A DNA stretch of 64,000 bases from Roseococcus sp. SDR (lineage in GTDB: Bacteria; Pseudomonadota; Alphaproteobacteria; Acetobacterales; Acetobacteraceae). Position 1 is the stretch's first letter. Each line of letters opens with the position of its first letter. Under the pieces are notes generated by a model. That model had not been told where the DNA came from. It did no database searches and saw nothing but the letters and a program-made list of their open reading frames with translations. The stretch is from NCBI RefSeq assembly GCF_019083995.1, contig NZ_JAHRCU010000004.1, forward strand, positions 186,001 through 250,000. Reading direction: 5' to 3'. The translations under genes and the position numbers were made by a program. Positions 35,560 through 43,165 of this stretch are shown piece by piece.

Positions 35560-35666
35560 CCCCCTCAAATTTCACGCTTTGCCTCATGGGATGAGGCCAT
35601 CCCATCATTGAAGACGACGGAAAGGGCCATGCTTGCCCCCGTCGCCGCGGCCGGCCACAAGAGGAT

Positions 35667-36437
35667 ATGCGCCTCGCCAGCTTCAACGTGAACTCGATCC
35701 GCCGTCGCGTGCCGCATCTGGCGCGCTTCCTGGCGCGGCATGAGCCGGACCTCGTCTTCCTCCAGGAACTGAAGTGCAAGACCGAGGAATTCCCGGCTTT
35801 GGAGCTGGCCGGCACCGGCTATCGCATGCATGCCGTGGGGCAGCCCGGCGGGCGCAATGGCGTGGCGGTGCTGGGGCGCGTCGAATTCGAAGTGATCGCG
35901 GAGGCCCTGCCTGGCGAGGCCGAGGATGCGCAGGCGCGCTTCGTCGCGGTGCGCGCCGGGGGGCTCACGGCGGCCGGCATCTACCTGCCCAACGGCAATA
36001 GCGGCGGCGCCGAGGGCATGGCCTATAAATGGCGCTGGATGGATCGCCTGCGCGCCTGGGCGGCTGCGGAGCTCGACGCCTTCACGCCGCTTGCGATCCT
36101 CGGCGACTTCAACGTCTGCCCGACCGAGCGCGACCTCGCCCCCGGCGCCCTGCCGCCCATGGATGCGCTGGTGCATCCGGAAAGCCGCGCCCGCTGGCGG
36201 GCGCTCGAGCATCTGGGCCTGACCGATGCGCTGCGCGCGCTGCACCCGGCGGATGCGCCCTACACCTACTGGGATTACGGCGCGGCCTTCGAGACCAATC
36301 GCGGCCTGCGCATCGACCATGCCCTGCTCTCGGCGGAGCTGGCCGAGCGGCTGACCGCGTCGGCGGTGGATGTCGCCGCGCGGGCGGAGGACCAGCCTTC
36401 GGACCACGCGCCCGTCTGGATCGAACTCGCGGACTGA
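35667..36437 (+). CDS. xth: Exodeoxyribonuclease III (AP endonuclease)
   Basis: A 256-residue EEP-family nuclease for base-excision repair of abasic sites. All blocks are present: MRLASFNVNSIRRR, LVFLQELKCKTEEFP (metal Glu), GYRMHAVGQPGGRNGVAV, YLPNGNSGG (Tyr-Asn), ILGDFNVCPTERDL (catalytic Asp-Asn), LRIDHALLS and PSDHAPVWIEL (terminal Asp-His). Length is standard for alphaproteobacterial XthA. It faces the frameshifted GH8 gene tail to tail with 4 nt between. Confidence 0.95.
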   Translation: MRLASFNVNSIRRRVPHLARFLARHEPDLVFLQELKCKTEEFPALELAGTGYRMHAVGQPGGRNGVAVLGRVEFEVIAEALPGEAEDAQARFVAVRAGGLTAAGIYLPNGNSGGAEGMAYKWRWMDRLRAWAAAELDAFTPLAILGDFNVCPTERDLAPGALPPMDALVHPESRARWRALEHLGLTDALRALHPADAPYTYWDYGAAFETNRGLRIDHALLSAELAERLTASAVDVAARAEDQPSDHAPVWIELAD

Positions 36438-36441
36438 CCTC

Positions 36442-37496
36442 TCAGGGCGCGGCGAGGTTCAGCGAGAGGTCGTTCCAGGCGAGGCGCGCCTGGAGGATCA
36501 GCGCGGCGGAATAGTAATCCTGCGCCGCTTCCACCCGCGGCATGCGCGTGAGGTTCCCCTGCCCCGCCTGCGCCGCCTCCGACAGGCGGGCGATGGCGGT
36601 GATGCCGGGCGGCGCCGGGTAGCCGGGCGTCACATTCGTCATCAGGTCCACCCAGGCGGGCATGCCGCGCTGCGTCGGCGTGGCCCAGAAGCGGATCGCC
36701 GCGCTGACCGCCGATTCCTGCGCGAGCCCCGCCCAGACGAGGTTGAGCGGGATGCGGATGGCATCGAAGGAGAAGCGCTTGGGCCAGCCCTCGGCCATGA
36801 CAGAGCGCCCGCCATCCATGGGCAGTTCCAGCCAGTCGGGCGGGAGCTGGTACATGCCGAAGCGGCTGTCACGGATCAGGGCCAGCCCGTCCCGCTCCAC
36901 GCGCTCCCAGCGGGGTCGGGCAGATGCTGGGCGATCACGCGCATGGCGGCGAAGGCGTAGTAGGAGAGGTTCACCACGACGCGTGACCGGCTCTGGAAGC
37001 CGAAGGCGCCGGGCAGCAGCACCCAGCGCGGGCCGACCTGCACGACGCAGCGGCGCAGCAGGTCGCGCCCGATGGACTGGCCGATCCGCCGATAGACCGG
37101 GTTGGCCCAGACGCGGCTGCCCTCGAGCAGCGCCCAGGCGATGTAGATGTCGCCGTCGCTCGCGTTGTTCAGGTCGGTCACGGCGGGCTGGGTGTCGGGC
37201 TGCCAGCGCCAGGCGAAGAGGTTGTCCGAGGGGCGCTTCAGGTTGTTCATCGTCCAGGTGAGGATGCGATCGAAGGTCGGCTGGTCACCGGCGCGCAGCG
37301 CGGCGAGCAGGCCGTAGCCCTGGCCCTCGGAGTGGGAGACGTTGCGGTTGCCATTGTCCACGATCCGGCCTTCGGGCAGCACGAAGCGCCGCTCGAAGGC
37401 ATGCCAATCCTCCAGCGGGCCGGTCATCGCCGCCCTGCCGAGCAGGGCGCCGGCCAGCGCAACAGGAATCACCCCGCGGCGTGGCAGAAGCGGCAC
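36442..37496 (-). pseudogene. GH8 endo-beta-1,4-glucanase (BcsZ-like), frameshifted
   Basis: Two adjacent frames make one GH8 enzyme. The first (from GTG 37496, preceded by GGAGGG, with a signal-like PVALAGALLGRAAM) carries the catalytic-acid motif SHSEGQGYGLLAAL and NASDGDIYIAWALLEG, and reaches HLPDP near 36912. There the homologous text jumps to another frame, WERVERDGLALIRDSRFG, which continues PPDWLEL and SFDAIRIPLNLVWAG to 36442. One missing base in the CCCCGC run around 36909-36914 accounts for it. GH8 enzymes cut cellulose or related glucans, often beside bcsAB, which is absent here. The frameshift could be real inactivation or a sequencing error. Confidence 0.82.
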
Positions 37497-37628
37497 GGTG
37501 GCATGACCCTCCAAAAATCAGTAACTTTGTTCACGTTTGCGATACATCACGGAAACGCTTCGTTCCCTATGCTAAGGTTAGCCCAACGGTGCAAATGCGC
37601 TACCGTTCAAGCTGTTATGGAGGCCGTC
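37497..37628. promoter_or_regulatory. AT-rich divergent region with inverted repeat
   Basis: Between the divergent GH8 and secreted-protein starts lies an AT-rich stretch (37510-37580). AACGGT at 37585-37590 and ACCGTT at 37602-37607 form an inverted repeat with an 11-bp spacer, about 21 bp before the plus-strand ATG and downstream of a possible -10 TATGCT at 37568-37573. An operator is possible; no regulator can be named. Confidence 0.3.
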
Positions 37629-38297
37629 ATGCGCCTTGCTGCTCTTGCCCTCTTCGGTCTTGCCGCCGTTCTTGCCGCGCCAGCCATGGCGCAACCCGCC
37701 CCCCATGACCTGCTGGGCCTCGCACGGCAGATCGAGCTCGACGACTCTGAGGAGGAGGTGCTGCGCGAACTCGGCGCGGCTGATTGGCTGACCATCGAGG
37801 CACCGCGCGCCCTGCCCAACGGCGTGAGCCGGCTGATCCTGGCCGTGCCGACGGATGATCCCTGCATGCCGAGCGGCGCGCCGCTGATCTGCCCCGCCAT
37901 CCGTGTCGTGCTGGTCATGGACCCGAGCCGTGGCGCGCGCGTCAGCCGGATCGAGGCCTTCACGCCGCTGCCGGGCACGCAGAACGTGATCGAGGTGTTC
38001 CGCAACGCTTCCGACGGGCTGGGCCCGCCGCTGCAGACCGAAAGCTGGGCCGACCAGATCCGGGGCATGCCGCGGCATGTCTGGCGCCAGCGCTGGCGGC
38101 CGGACGCGAGTGCCGGCAGCTTCATGGAAGTGGTGGTGACGGCCGACCCCGAGCCGGGCAACAGCTTCGGCCTCGCCAATCCGGGCGTACCCGCGCTCGG
38201 CATCGGCTTCGTGCTGACCGACCCGGCCATCGAGGATTCGACCATGGCCGCGCGGCGGCGCCTGATCTGCCGGCCCGGCTCGGCGGATTGCGGCTGA
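37629..38297 (+). CDS. Secreted protein of unknown function
   Basis: A 222-residue exported protein. ATG 37629 is set by GGAGG 5 nt upstream and gives a clean signal peptide (RLAALALFGLAAVLAAPAMA, cleavage after AMA). The mature chain contains LLGLARQIELDDSEEEVLRE and two Cys pairs (DDPCMPSGAPLICPAIR; RLICRPGSADCG at the C-terminus) that could form disulfides in the periplasm. I recognise no domain. Divergent from the GH8 gene and convergent with a solute-binding-protein gene. Confidence 0.65.
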   Translation: MRLAALALFGLAAVLAAPAMAQPAPHDLLGLARQIELDDSEEEVLRELGAADWLTIEAPRALPNGVSRLILAVPTDDPCMPSGAPLICPAIRVVLVMDPSRGARVSRIEAFTPLPGTQNVIEVFRNASDGLGPPLQTESWADQIRGMPRHVWRQRWRPDASAGSFMEVVVTADPEPGNSFGLANPGVPALGIGFVLTDPAIEDSTMAARRRLICRPGSADCG

Positions 38298-38310
38298 CGG
38301 CGGGCGCCGC

Positions 38311-39138
38311 TCACAACCGGCTGACGTCCGGGCGCGGGCCGCCCATGAAGGTCTCGTAGAGGCTGGCGAAGGTCTCATCCTGCTCGCGCAGGAAGACCCA
38401 GGTGTTCAGGAAGCGCAGCAGGTCCGGCTCGCCCTGCGGCAGGGCGACGGCGTAGCGGAACTCGCCGAGCGGCGCCAGGATGCGAAGCTCCTCCTCGGGA
38501 TGCGCGAGAGCGAGACGCCGGAAGGTGTTGAGGCCGAGCACCACGGCCGCAGCGTGCTCGGCATGCAGCAGGGCGATCGCCTCGTCATAACTCGCGATGA
38601 ACTGGAATTGAACGCCCGGAGGCAACCCCGGATCATCGCCCAGCATGTCGTTGGACAGGGTGAGGATGCGCCGGCCATCGAGCTCCGCCAGCGAGGTCAG
38701 CTGCAGGTGCCGCGTGGTGGCAAGGACGGTGGTGAATTCCCCATGCGGCGCGGCGAAGGCCACCTGGCGCAGGCGCGCGGGCGTGATCAGCATCAGCGCG
38801 CAGGCGATGTCCACGTGGCCACGCTGCACCATCGGGAAACGCTCGCTGAAGGGCAGAGGGACGAGCTCGGCCGTGACACCCAGGAAACGGGCGATGTCGC
38901 GCGCCGTCTCGACCTCCATGCCGGAGAGGGTGCCATCCGGCCGGCGGAAGCCATAGGGCCCACCCTCGAGCCAGACGCCGATGCGGATGCGCCCCCGGGC
39001 GAGGATCCGGCCCAGCGCGCCGCCCGGCGGGTTCGCGCGTGCATGCAACGCCGGGACGGCGGCGCCGACCAGAGCAGGAAGGGCACGACGGGCAAGCAGC
39101 ATCACCTTGACCTTACGCAGGATTGTATCGGCCACCAA
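38311..39138 (-). CDS. Family-3 periplasmic solute-binding protein
   Basis: A 275-residue SBP_bac_3 protein. It opens with an export signal (ATG 39102, MLLARRALPALVGAAVPAL, is the likelier start than 39138), then GRILARGRIRIGVWLEGGPY, GTLSGMEVETARDIARFLGV, and RFPMVQRGHVDIACALMLIT, the first lobe of amino-acid-binding proteins. The second lobe has LDGRRILTLSNDM and the hinge return FRYAVALPQGEPDLLRFLN. No ABC permease or ATPase is adjacent. It follows a paralogous gene (39157-40017), 18 nt downstream, so the two are probably co-transcribed. The ligand is unknown. Confidence 0.85.
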   Translation of the reverse strand: MVADTILRKVKVMLLARRALPALVGAAVPALHARANPPGGALGRILARGRIRIGVWLEGGPYGFRRPDGTLSGMEVETARDIARFLGVTAELVPLPFSERFPMVQRGHVDIACALMLITPARLRQVAFAAPHGEFTTVLATTRHLQLTSLAELDGRRILTLSNDMLGDDPGLPPGVQFQFIASYDEAIALLHAEHAAAVVLGLNTFRRLALAHPEEELRILAPLGEFRYAVALPQGEPDLLRFLNTWVFLREQDETFASLYETFMGGPRPDVSRL

Positions 39139-39156
39139 ACGAAAACCGCGCCGCTC

Positions 39157-40017
39157 TCAGAAACTCGGCAAATCGGGCTGCGGGGTCCCGAGCAGGATGT
39201 CGGACAACGCGGCCAGCCGGCCGCTCGTGCGGGCGAGGAAGATGAGGCTGTTGAGGGCGCGGAGCACGTCGTGCTCACCAAAGCGGACACCGACGGACAT
39301 CCAGCGGCGAGTGAGGGTGAAGCGATGCGTGAGGCCGAGGCGCGGATAATCCGTGAGGAAGCGGGTCATGACCGGGCGGCGCAGGACCACGGCCTCGACC
39401 AGCCCCTGCTCGCAGGCGGCGGCCAGCTCGGCGCGGCTGTCATAGACCAGCAGGCGCGCGGCGGCGGGGAGCGTCTCCGCGACCGAGCCTTCGAGCCCGG
39501 CGCCGCCGAGCACGCCCACGGCGTGGCCCTCCAGCTCCGCCGGCCGGCGCATGACGTGTCGGACGGCGGAAGCGAGGACAATGTCGGCCCGTGTGACGGG
39601 CGAGGTGAGCAGCACGAGGCGCGCGGCCTCGGGGCTGACGGCGACATTCGCGCTCACATCGCCCTCGCCCGCGCGCAACCGCCCGATGCGCTCACTGGGC
39701 GGCACGTTGCGGAAGACAGGCCGGACGCCCAGGCCCTCGGCGAGGAGGCGGCCAATGGCGACGTCGAACCCCGCCGGTTCGCCCGTGCCGTCGAAGAAGC
39801 CGAAGGGCGGGACGCCCAGGCTGACGAAGACCTCGAGCCGGCCGCGTTCGAGGATGCGGCGCAAGCCTTGGTCCGCCCCTTCCGCGCATGCGCGCCGAAG
39901 CGGCAGTGCCGCGATGCAGGGAGCGGCAAGCAGCATGCGGCGGCTGGCCAGGAATTCCCCCCCCGGCCGGCTGGAGGCCGCTTCAGGGAGGACAGGTTTC
40001 TTCGGCCTGTTGAGCAT
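39157..40017 (-). CDS. Family-3 periplasmic solute-binding protein (paralogue)
   Basis: A 286-residue SBP_bac_3 protein. After a 27-residue lead it has a signal of twin-arginine flavour (SRRMLLAAPCIAALPLRRA), so the real start may be ATG 40017 or an internal one. Blocks: GLRRILERGRLEVFVSLGVP, GEPAGFDVAIGRLLAEGLGV, RIGRLRAGEGDVSANVAVSP and LNSLIFLARTSGRLAALSDI. The order and many positions match the next gene downstream, so the pair is a tandem duplication that has diverged. Like its partner it lacks transporter genes. A near-perfect palindrome overlaps its likely promoter. Confidence 0.85.
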   Translation of the reverse strand: MLNRPKKPVLPEAASSRPGGEFLASRRMLLAAPCIAALPLRRACAEGADQGLRRILERGRLEVFVSLGVPPFGFFDGTGEPAGFDVAIGRLLAEGLGVRPVFRNVPPSERIGRLRAGEGDVSANVAVSPEAARLVLLTSPVTRADIVLASAVRHVMRRPAELEGHAVGVLGGAGLEGSVAETLPAAARLLVYDSRAELAAACEQGLVEAVVLRRPVMTRFLTDYPRLGLTHRFTLTRRWMSVGVRFGEHDVLRALNSLIFLARTSGRLAALSDILLGTPQPDLPSF

Positions 40018-40053
40018 TTTGAGATGGTGCAGCCGACCGCGCGACAGATCAAT

Positions 40054-40071
40054 TGTAAATCTGGATTTACA
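40054..40071. promoter_or_regulatory. 18-bp perfect palindromic operator TGTAAA-N6-TTTACA
   Basis: TGTAAATCTGGATTTACA has 8-bp perfect arms and a 2-bp centre, in an AT-rich island. On the minus strand TACAAT (40057-40052) is a good -10 and overlaps the palindrome, placing the site over the -10 and spacer of the promoter for the gene starting at 40017, about 37 nt downstream. The half-site layout equals the TyrR/PhhR box consensus, although other regulators bind similar sites. Repression by occlusion is the likely mode. Confidence 0.6.
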
Positions 40072-40094
40072 TCGAAACCTTAAGCTTCATGCCA

Positions 40095-40247
40095 TCAGGA
40101 CCTTGGCCCGATCCAGGGCAGGTAGCGCGGCAGCTGGGCCGGTGCCGGATAGACGACCGGGTCGGGCGCCACGGCGATCTCGGGCGCACCCCGGATATAG
40201 GCGCAGCCGGGCAGCAGCAGCATCAGGACCAGAAAGCAGCATCGCAT
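40095..40247 (-). CDS. 50-residue putative lipoprotein
   Basis: A small gene that a length cutoff hides. From ATG 40247 it encodes 50 residues: a hydrophobic signal (RCCFLVLMLLLPGC) with lipobox LPGC, then AYIRGAPEIAVAPDPVVYPA and a Pro-rich end LPRYLPWIGPRS. The lipobox spacing is canonical and the mature part is proline-rich, like other tiny envelope lipoproteins. No strong ribosome-binding site is seen. It lies upstream of the palindrome at 40054, on the same strand as the solute-binding proteins. Function unknown. Confidence 0.55.
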   Translation of the reverse strand: MRCCFLVLMLLLPGCAYIRGAPEIAVAPDPVVYPAPAQLPRYLPWIGPRS

Positions 40248-40283
40248 GCGGGGCAGTCCAGCATGGCGCGGCGCGCCGGTCCA

Positions 40284-40454
40284 TCAGCCGATGATGAGGT
40301 GGCTCAGGAGCCAGGCGAGGGCGAAGGCCGCGGCGGCGGAGACGGCCATTTGCAGGACCGGCTGCAAGGCTGCGGCATGGGCCGGCCGGGCGCGGGCCAT
40401 GCGCGGCTTGGGCGGGATGCGGAGGCTGTCGGCGTCGGGATAGGTCGTGCTCAT
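40284..40454 (-). CDS. 56-residue tail-anchored membrane protein
   Basis: From ATG 40454 this frame encodes 56 residues: a Pro/Arg-rich cytoplasmic-looking first half (SLRIPPKPRMARARPAHAAA) and one C-terminal transmembrane helix (LQMAVSAAAAFALAWLLSHL) ending IIG. The layout is that of a small tail-anchored inner-membrane protein. Upstream, 40455-40500 is AT-rich (AAACACGAACAAACC), fitting a promoter, and its start is 74 nt from the stop of the dehydrogenase gene at 40529. No family recognised. Confidence 0.5.
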   Translation of the reverse strand: MSTTYPDADSLRIPPKPRMARARPAHAAALQPVLQMAVSAAAAFALAWLLSHLIIG

Positions 40455-40528
40455 GGGCGAAAGCAAACACGAACAAACCGGAAACGCAAGCCTAATTTTC
40501 TTGCTTTGTTCCGTTCTGCCCAGGGGCC

Positions 40529-41443
40529 TCACCCCTCGGGCTTGCGTGCCTCGGCACCCCCCGGCTCGCCGGGCAGGGCAAAGCCCGCGATGGCCTGCCA
40601 GACGCGCAGCACGAAGGCATCGTCCCGCCCGCCCTGGCCGATGGCGCGCTGCGCCACGAAGAGCTGCAAGGCCTGGGCGGCAAGCGGCACGGGCAGCTGC
40701 GACTCGCGCGCCATGGCCTCCACCAGGCCGAGATCCTTCACGAAGATGTCGCCCGCGCTGAGCGGCGTGTCGTCGCCCGCCAGGACATGCGCCATGCGAT
40801 TTTTGAACATCCAGGAAGCGCCGGCGGCACCGTTCACCACGCCATAGACGGTGTGCGGATCGAGCCCCGCGCGCAGCGCCAGCGCCATGGCTTCCGCGGC
40901 GGCGGCGATGTGCACGCCGGCGAGGAGCTGGTGCACGACCTTCATCGCCGCCCCCTGCCCCGGCTCGGCGCCCAGGTTCCAGACCTGGCCGGCCACAGCA
41001 TCGAGCATGGGCTTGGCGGCGGCGAAGGCGGCTTCGCTGCCGGAGGCCATCACCGTCATCCGCCCCTCGCGCGCCGCGACGGCGCCGCCGGAGACGGGGG
41101 CATCGAGGTAGAGCAGGCCGAGCGATGCGGCCTCGGCGGCGAGGCGCTTCGCATCGGCCGGCGCCATGGTGGCCGAGCAGATGACGACGCCGCCGGGGGC
41201 TAGGCGCTGGGCCGCACCTTCTTCGCCGTAAAGCGCGCGCTCGGCCTGGGCGGCGTTCACCGTCAGCACGAGGACGGCATCCTGGCCGGCATCGAGATCG
41301 GCGCCGCGCGCCACGGCGCGGTTGCCGAAGGCGGTGCGTGCCTTCTCGCTCGGGTCCACGCCCGTGACATCGAGCCCGGCGCGCAGCGCGCTCGTCGCGG
41401 CGCCGCCCCCCATGCTGCCCAGGCCGATCACCGCCACCTTCAT
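40529..41443 (-). CDS. 3-hydroxyisobutyrate dehydrogenase-family enzyme (LtnD-like)
   Basis: A 304-residue beta-hydroxyacid dehydrogenase. The N-terminal NAD(P) motif VAVIGLGSMGGGAA, the substrate-binding YLDAPVSGGAVAAREG, and the catalytic-Lys block GAAMKVVHQLLAGVHIAAAA are clear. The last one, with VVNGAAGASWMFKNRMAHVL, most resembles L-threonate dehydrogenase (LtnD) among the family, rather than mmsB or glxR. LtnD oxidises 4-carbon acid sugars. No ltnK or ltnI-type partner genes are adjacent, so the substrate is a suggestion. It is preceded by a dispersed palindromic repeat. Confidence 0.85.
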   Translation of the reverse strand: MKVAVIGLGSMGGGAATSALRAGLDVTGVDPSEKARTAFGNRAVARGADLDAGQDAVLVLTVNAAQAERALYGEEGAAQRLAPGGVVICSATMAPADAKRLAAEAASLGLLYLDAPVSGGAVAAREGRMTVMASGSEAAFAAAKPMLDAVAGQVWNLGAEPGQGAAMKVVHQLLAGVHIAAAAEAMALALRAGLDPHTVYGVVNGAAGASWMFKNRMAHVLAGDDTPLSAGDIFVKDLGLVEAMARESQLPVPLAAQALQLFVAQRAIGQGGRDDAFVLRVWQAIAGFALPGEPGGAEARKPEG

Positions 41444-41467
41444 GCTGCCGCTCCCTCTCGCATTCCC

Positions 41468-41521
41468 AGAGCATGATGCGTTGAGGCGGGATCGCCGAAA
41501 CGCTGAATCATCCTCTCAACA
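41468..41521. repeat. Dispersed palindrome-derived intergenic repeat
   Basis: AGAGCATGATGCGTTGAGGC followed by GGGATCGCCGAAACGCTGAA and TCATCCTCTCAA parallels the copy at 30123-30173, with the same outer ends and substitutions in the middle. The element is an imperfect inverted repeat: AGAGCATGATGCGTT against AACGCTGAATCATCCTCT. It lies in the 153-bp gap upstream of the dehydrogenase gene. Confidence 0.75.
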
Positions 41522-41596
41522 CTGGTCAGGCCGCGCGGCGTGAACGCATGTGAACGTCGCGCGGTCTGGCAGCCTTGGGCCGGGCGGCGGGCAGCG

Positions 41597-42910
41597 TCAA
41601 CCGGTGGCGCGGGCCCAGACGGCGGCGGCGGCGGCCGCACCGTCGCGCATCACCTCCGCCAGGTCGCAGCGGGTGGGGCGGCCGTCCTCGACCACCACTT
41701 CGCCCTCGACGATGACGTGGCTGACATCGCGCCCCTGGCCCGTATGCACCAGCGTGCCGAGCGGGTCGTTGTGCGGCACGAGATGCGGGCGGGCGAGGTT
41801 GATGATCGTGAGGTCCGCCAGGAAGCCTGGCGCCACGCGGCCCAACTCATGGCCGAGGCCCATGGCATTGGCGCCCGCCTGCGTCGCGGCATGCAGCATG
41901 TGCTCGGGCTGCCACGAATCCTCGACGCGGCCGGTCTGGATGCGGCCCATGCAGAGGCCCCAGCGCATCGCCTCCACCATGTCGCCATGGCGGTTGTCGG
42001 TGGACAGCGTGATCCTGGCACCTGCTTCGGCCAGCGCGCGAGTCGGCGCATAGCGGCCGGATGCGGCGTTGTTCTTGGGGATATGGGCGACATGGACGCC
42101 GGCCGCGCCCAGGGCCGCGATGTCGCTCTCCGTCACATGGATGCAGTGTGCCGCCACCAGACGGTCATGCAGCATGCCGAGGCGGGCCAGCAATTCCACG
42201 GGCGTGCAGCCCTCACGCTCGGCCACGCGCTTCAATTCGGCCGGGCTCTGGCAGAGATGCGTCTGCAGCCGCAGGTCATGCCGGGCCGCGAGCTCGCGCA
42301 GCTGTTCCAGATAGGGCGTGGAGCAGGTGTCGGGTGCGTGGGGGGCGAGCTGGATGCCCATGCGGGGCTTTCCGTGGAAGCGGGCGATCATCTCCTCCGC
42401 CTCCTCGATCATGGCCGCGCCGATCGCCTCCTTGTGCTCCCAGCTTCCTTCCAGCACGGCGTCGAAATCCACGTCATGCAGCCGGTTGCAGCCCCAGACG
42501 CGCAGGCCGAGATCGGCGATGGCGGGCATGCTGTGCCGCGCATGCACATAGACATCGTTGATCATGGTGCAGCCGCCGAGCAGCGCCTCCAGCGCGCCGA
42601 GCCTCGCCAGCGCCACCGTCTCATCGGGGGTGAGCATCTGCGCCTGGGGCACGCCCTTCGTGTAGGAGGGGGCGAAGCCCATATCCTCCGCCGTGCCGCG
42701 CACCATCACCAGCGCGCTGTGCAGATGCGTGTTGATCAGCCCGGGCACGGCGAGATGGCCCGCGAGGTTCAGGCGGCGATCCGCCGTCATGCCGGGTTCG
42801 GCCGCGACGAAGCGGCCGTCGCGGATGGCGATGCGCGCATCCGTTACCGGCGCCTCGAAGCCGGAGGGGATGAGCGTCACGCCCTCGATCAGCAGGTCAC
42901 AATGCGGCAT
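41597..42910 (-). CDS. Amidohydrolase (cytosine deaminase/TrzA/SsnA-like)
   Basis: A 437-residue metal-dependent amidohydrolase of the ATZ/TRZ/SsnA group. Metal ligands are visible: NTHLHSAL (H62, H64), LQTHLCQS, AAHCIHVTE, and Asp in LSTDNRHGDMVE. The C-terminal beta-sandwich ends GFLADLTIINLARPHLVPHN and DVSHVIVEGEVVVEDG, typical of the family. Relatives deaminate guanine, S-adenosylhomocysteine, melamine-like triazines or hydroxyatrazine. The conserved Trp/Glu pairs that separate them cannot be judged by eye, so substrate is open. Gene order suggests co-transcription with the LtnD-like gene is possible. Confidence 0.85.
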   Translation of the reverse strand: MPHCDLLIEGVTLIPSGFEAPVTDARIAIRDGRFVAAEPGMTADRRLNLAGHLAVPGLINTHLHSALVMVRGTAEDMGFAPSYTKGVPQAQMLTPDETVALARLGALEALLGGCTMINDVYVHARHSMPAIADLGLRVWGCNRLHDVDFDAVLEGSWEHKEAIGAAMIEEAEEMIARFHGKPRMGIQLAPHAPDTCSTPYLEQLRELAARHDLRLQTHLCQSPAELKRVAEREGCTPVELLARLGMLHDRLVAAHCIHVTESDIAALGAAGVHVAHIPKNNAASGRYAPTRALAEAGARITLSTDNRHGDMVEAMRWGLCMGRIQTGRVEDSWQPEHMLHAATQAGANAMGLGHELGRVAPGFLADLTIINLARPHLVPHNDPLGTLVHTGQGRDVSHVIVEGEVVVEDGRPTRCDLAEVMRDGAAAAAAVWARATG

Positions 42911-43078
42911 GCGCTCCCTCTCCCGGCTTGCTGGGGTGAGACAAGCGCGCCCGCCCGTGGGCGTCCAGGGCCGGGTCGCGGCCTGGAGACCCCGCTTTCC
43001 GCGGTATCGTCGGCTTTCCGCAAACTCACCGGAGGTGCAGGAACCTGAGGTTCCTGCCGGGGTGCTCGAGGGGCTGGT

Positions 43079-43165
43079 CTTTACTATACCGTCAACCTAC
43101 CCAACGAAGCTCGCAGGTTCAAATTGGGGACGCGCAGACAGCTTGATTTGCTGCTGGTCGCCTGA
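43079..43165 (+). pseudogene. C-terminal coding remnant containing repeat copy A
   Basis: From 43079 an open frame reads LYYTVNLPNEARRFKLGTRR, then QLDLLLVA and TGA (43163-43165). It looks like the natural C-terminus of a protein whose upstream part is gone: a stop (TGA 43046-43048) interrupts the frame. The last 12 codons, GTRRQLDLLLVA, recur as GTRRHLDLLLVA with stop at 50173. No family is recognised. Confidence 0.35.
43126..43158 (+). repeat. 33-bp direct repeat, copy A
   Basis: GGGGACGCGCAGACAGCTTG followed by ATTTGCTGCTGGT matches 50136-50168 with one difference (G versus C at 43141). Weaker similarity continues about 12 bp further, through the stop codon. The two copies are exactly 7,010 bp apart in the same orientation. 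Confidence 0.85.

Noticed and set aside
40054-40071. Calling the palindrome a proven TyrR site
   Set aside because: The half-site spacing matches, but TyrR is a gammaproteobacterial regulator and no regulator gene is visible; kept only as an operator of unknown owner.
43112-43130. tRNA-like T-loop sequence GGTTCAAAT, considered as a tRNA or att remnant
   Set aside because: The flanking bases do not pair into a T-stem and no acceptor or anticodon arm is found nearby.
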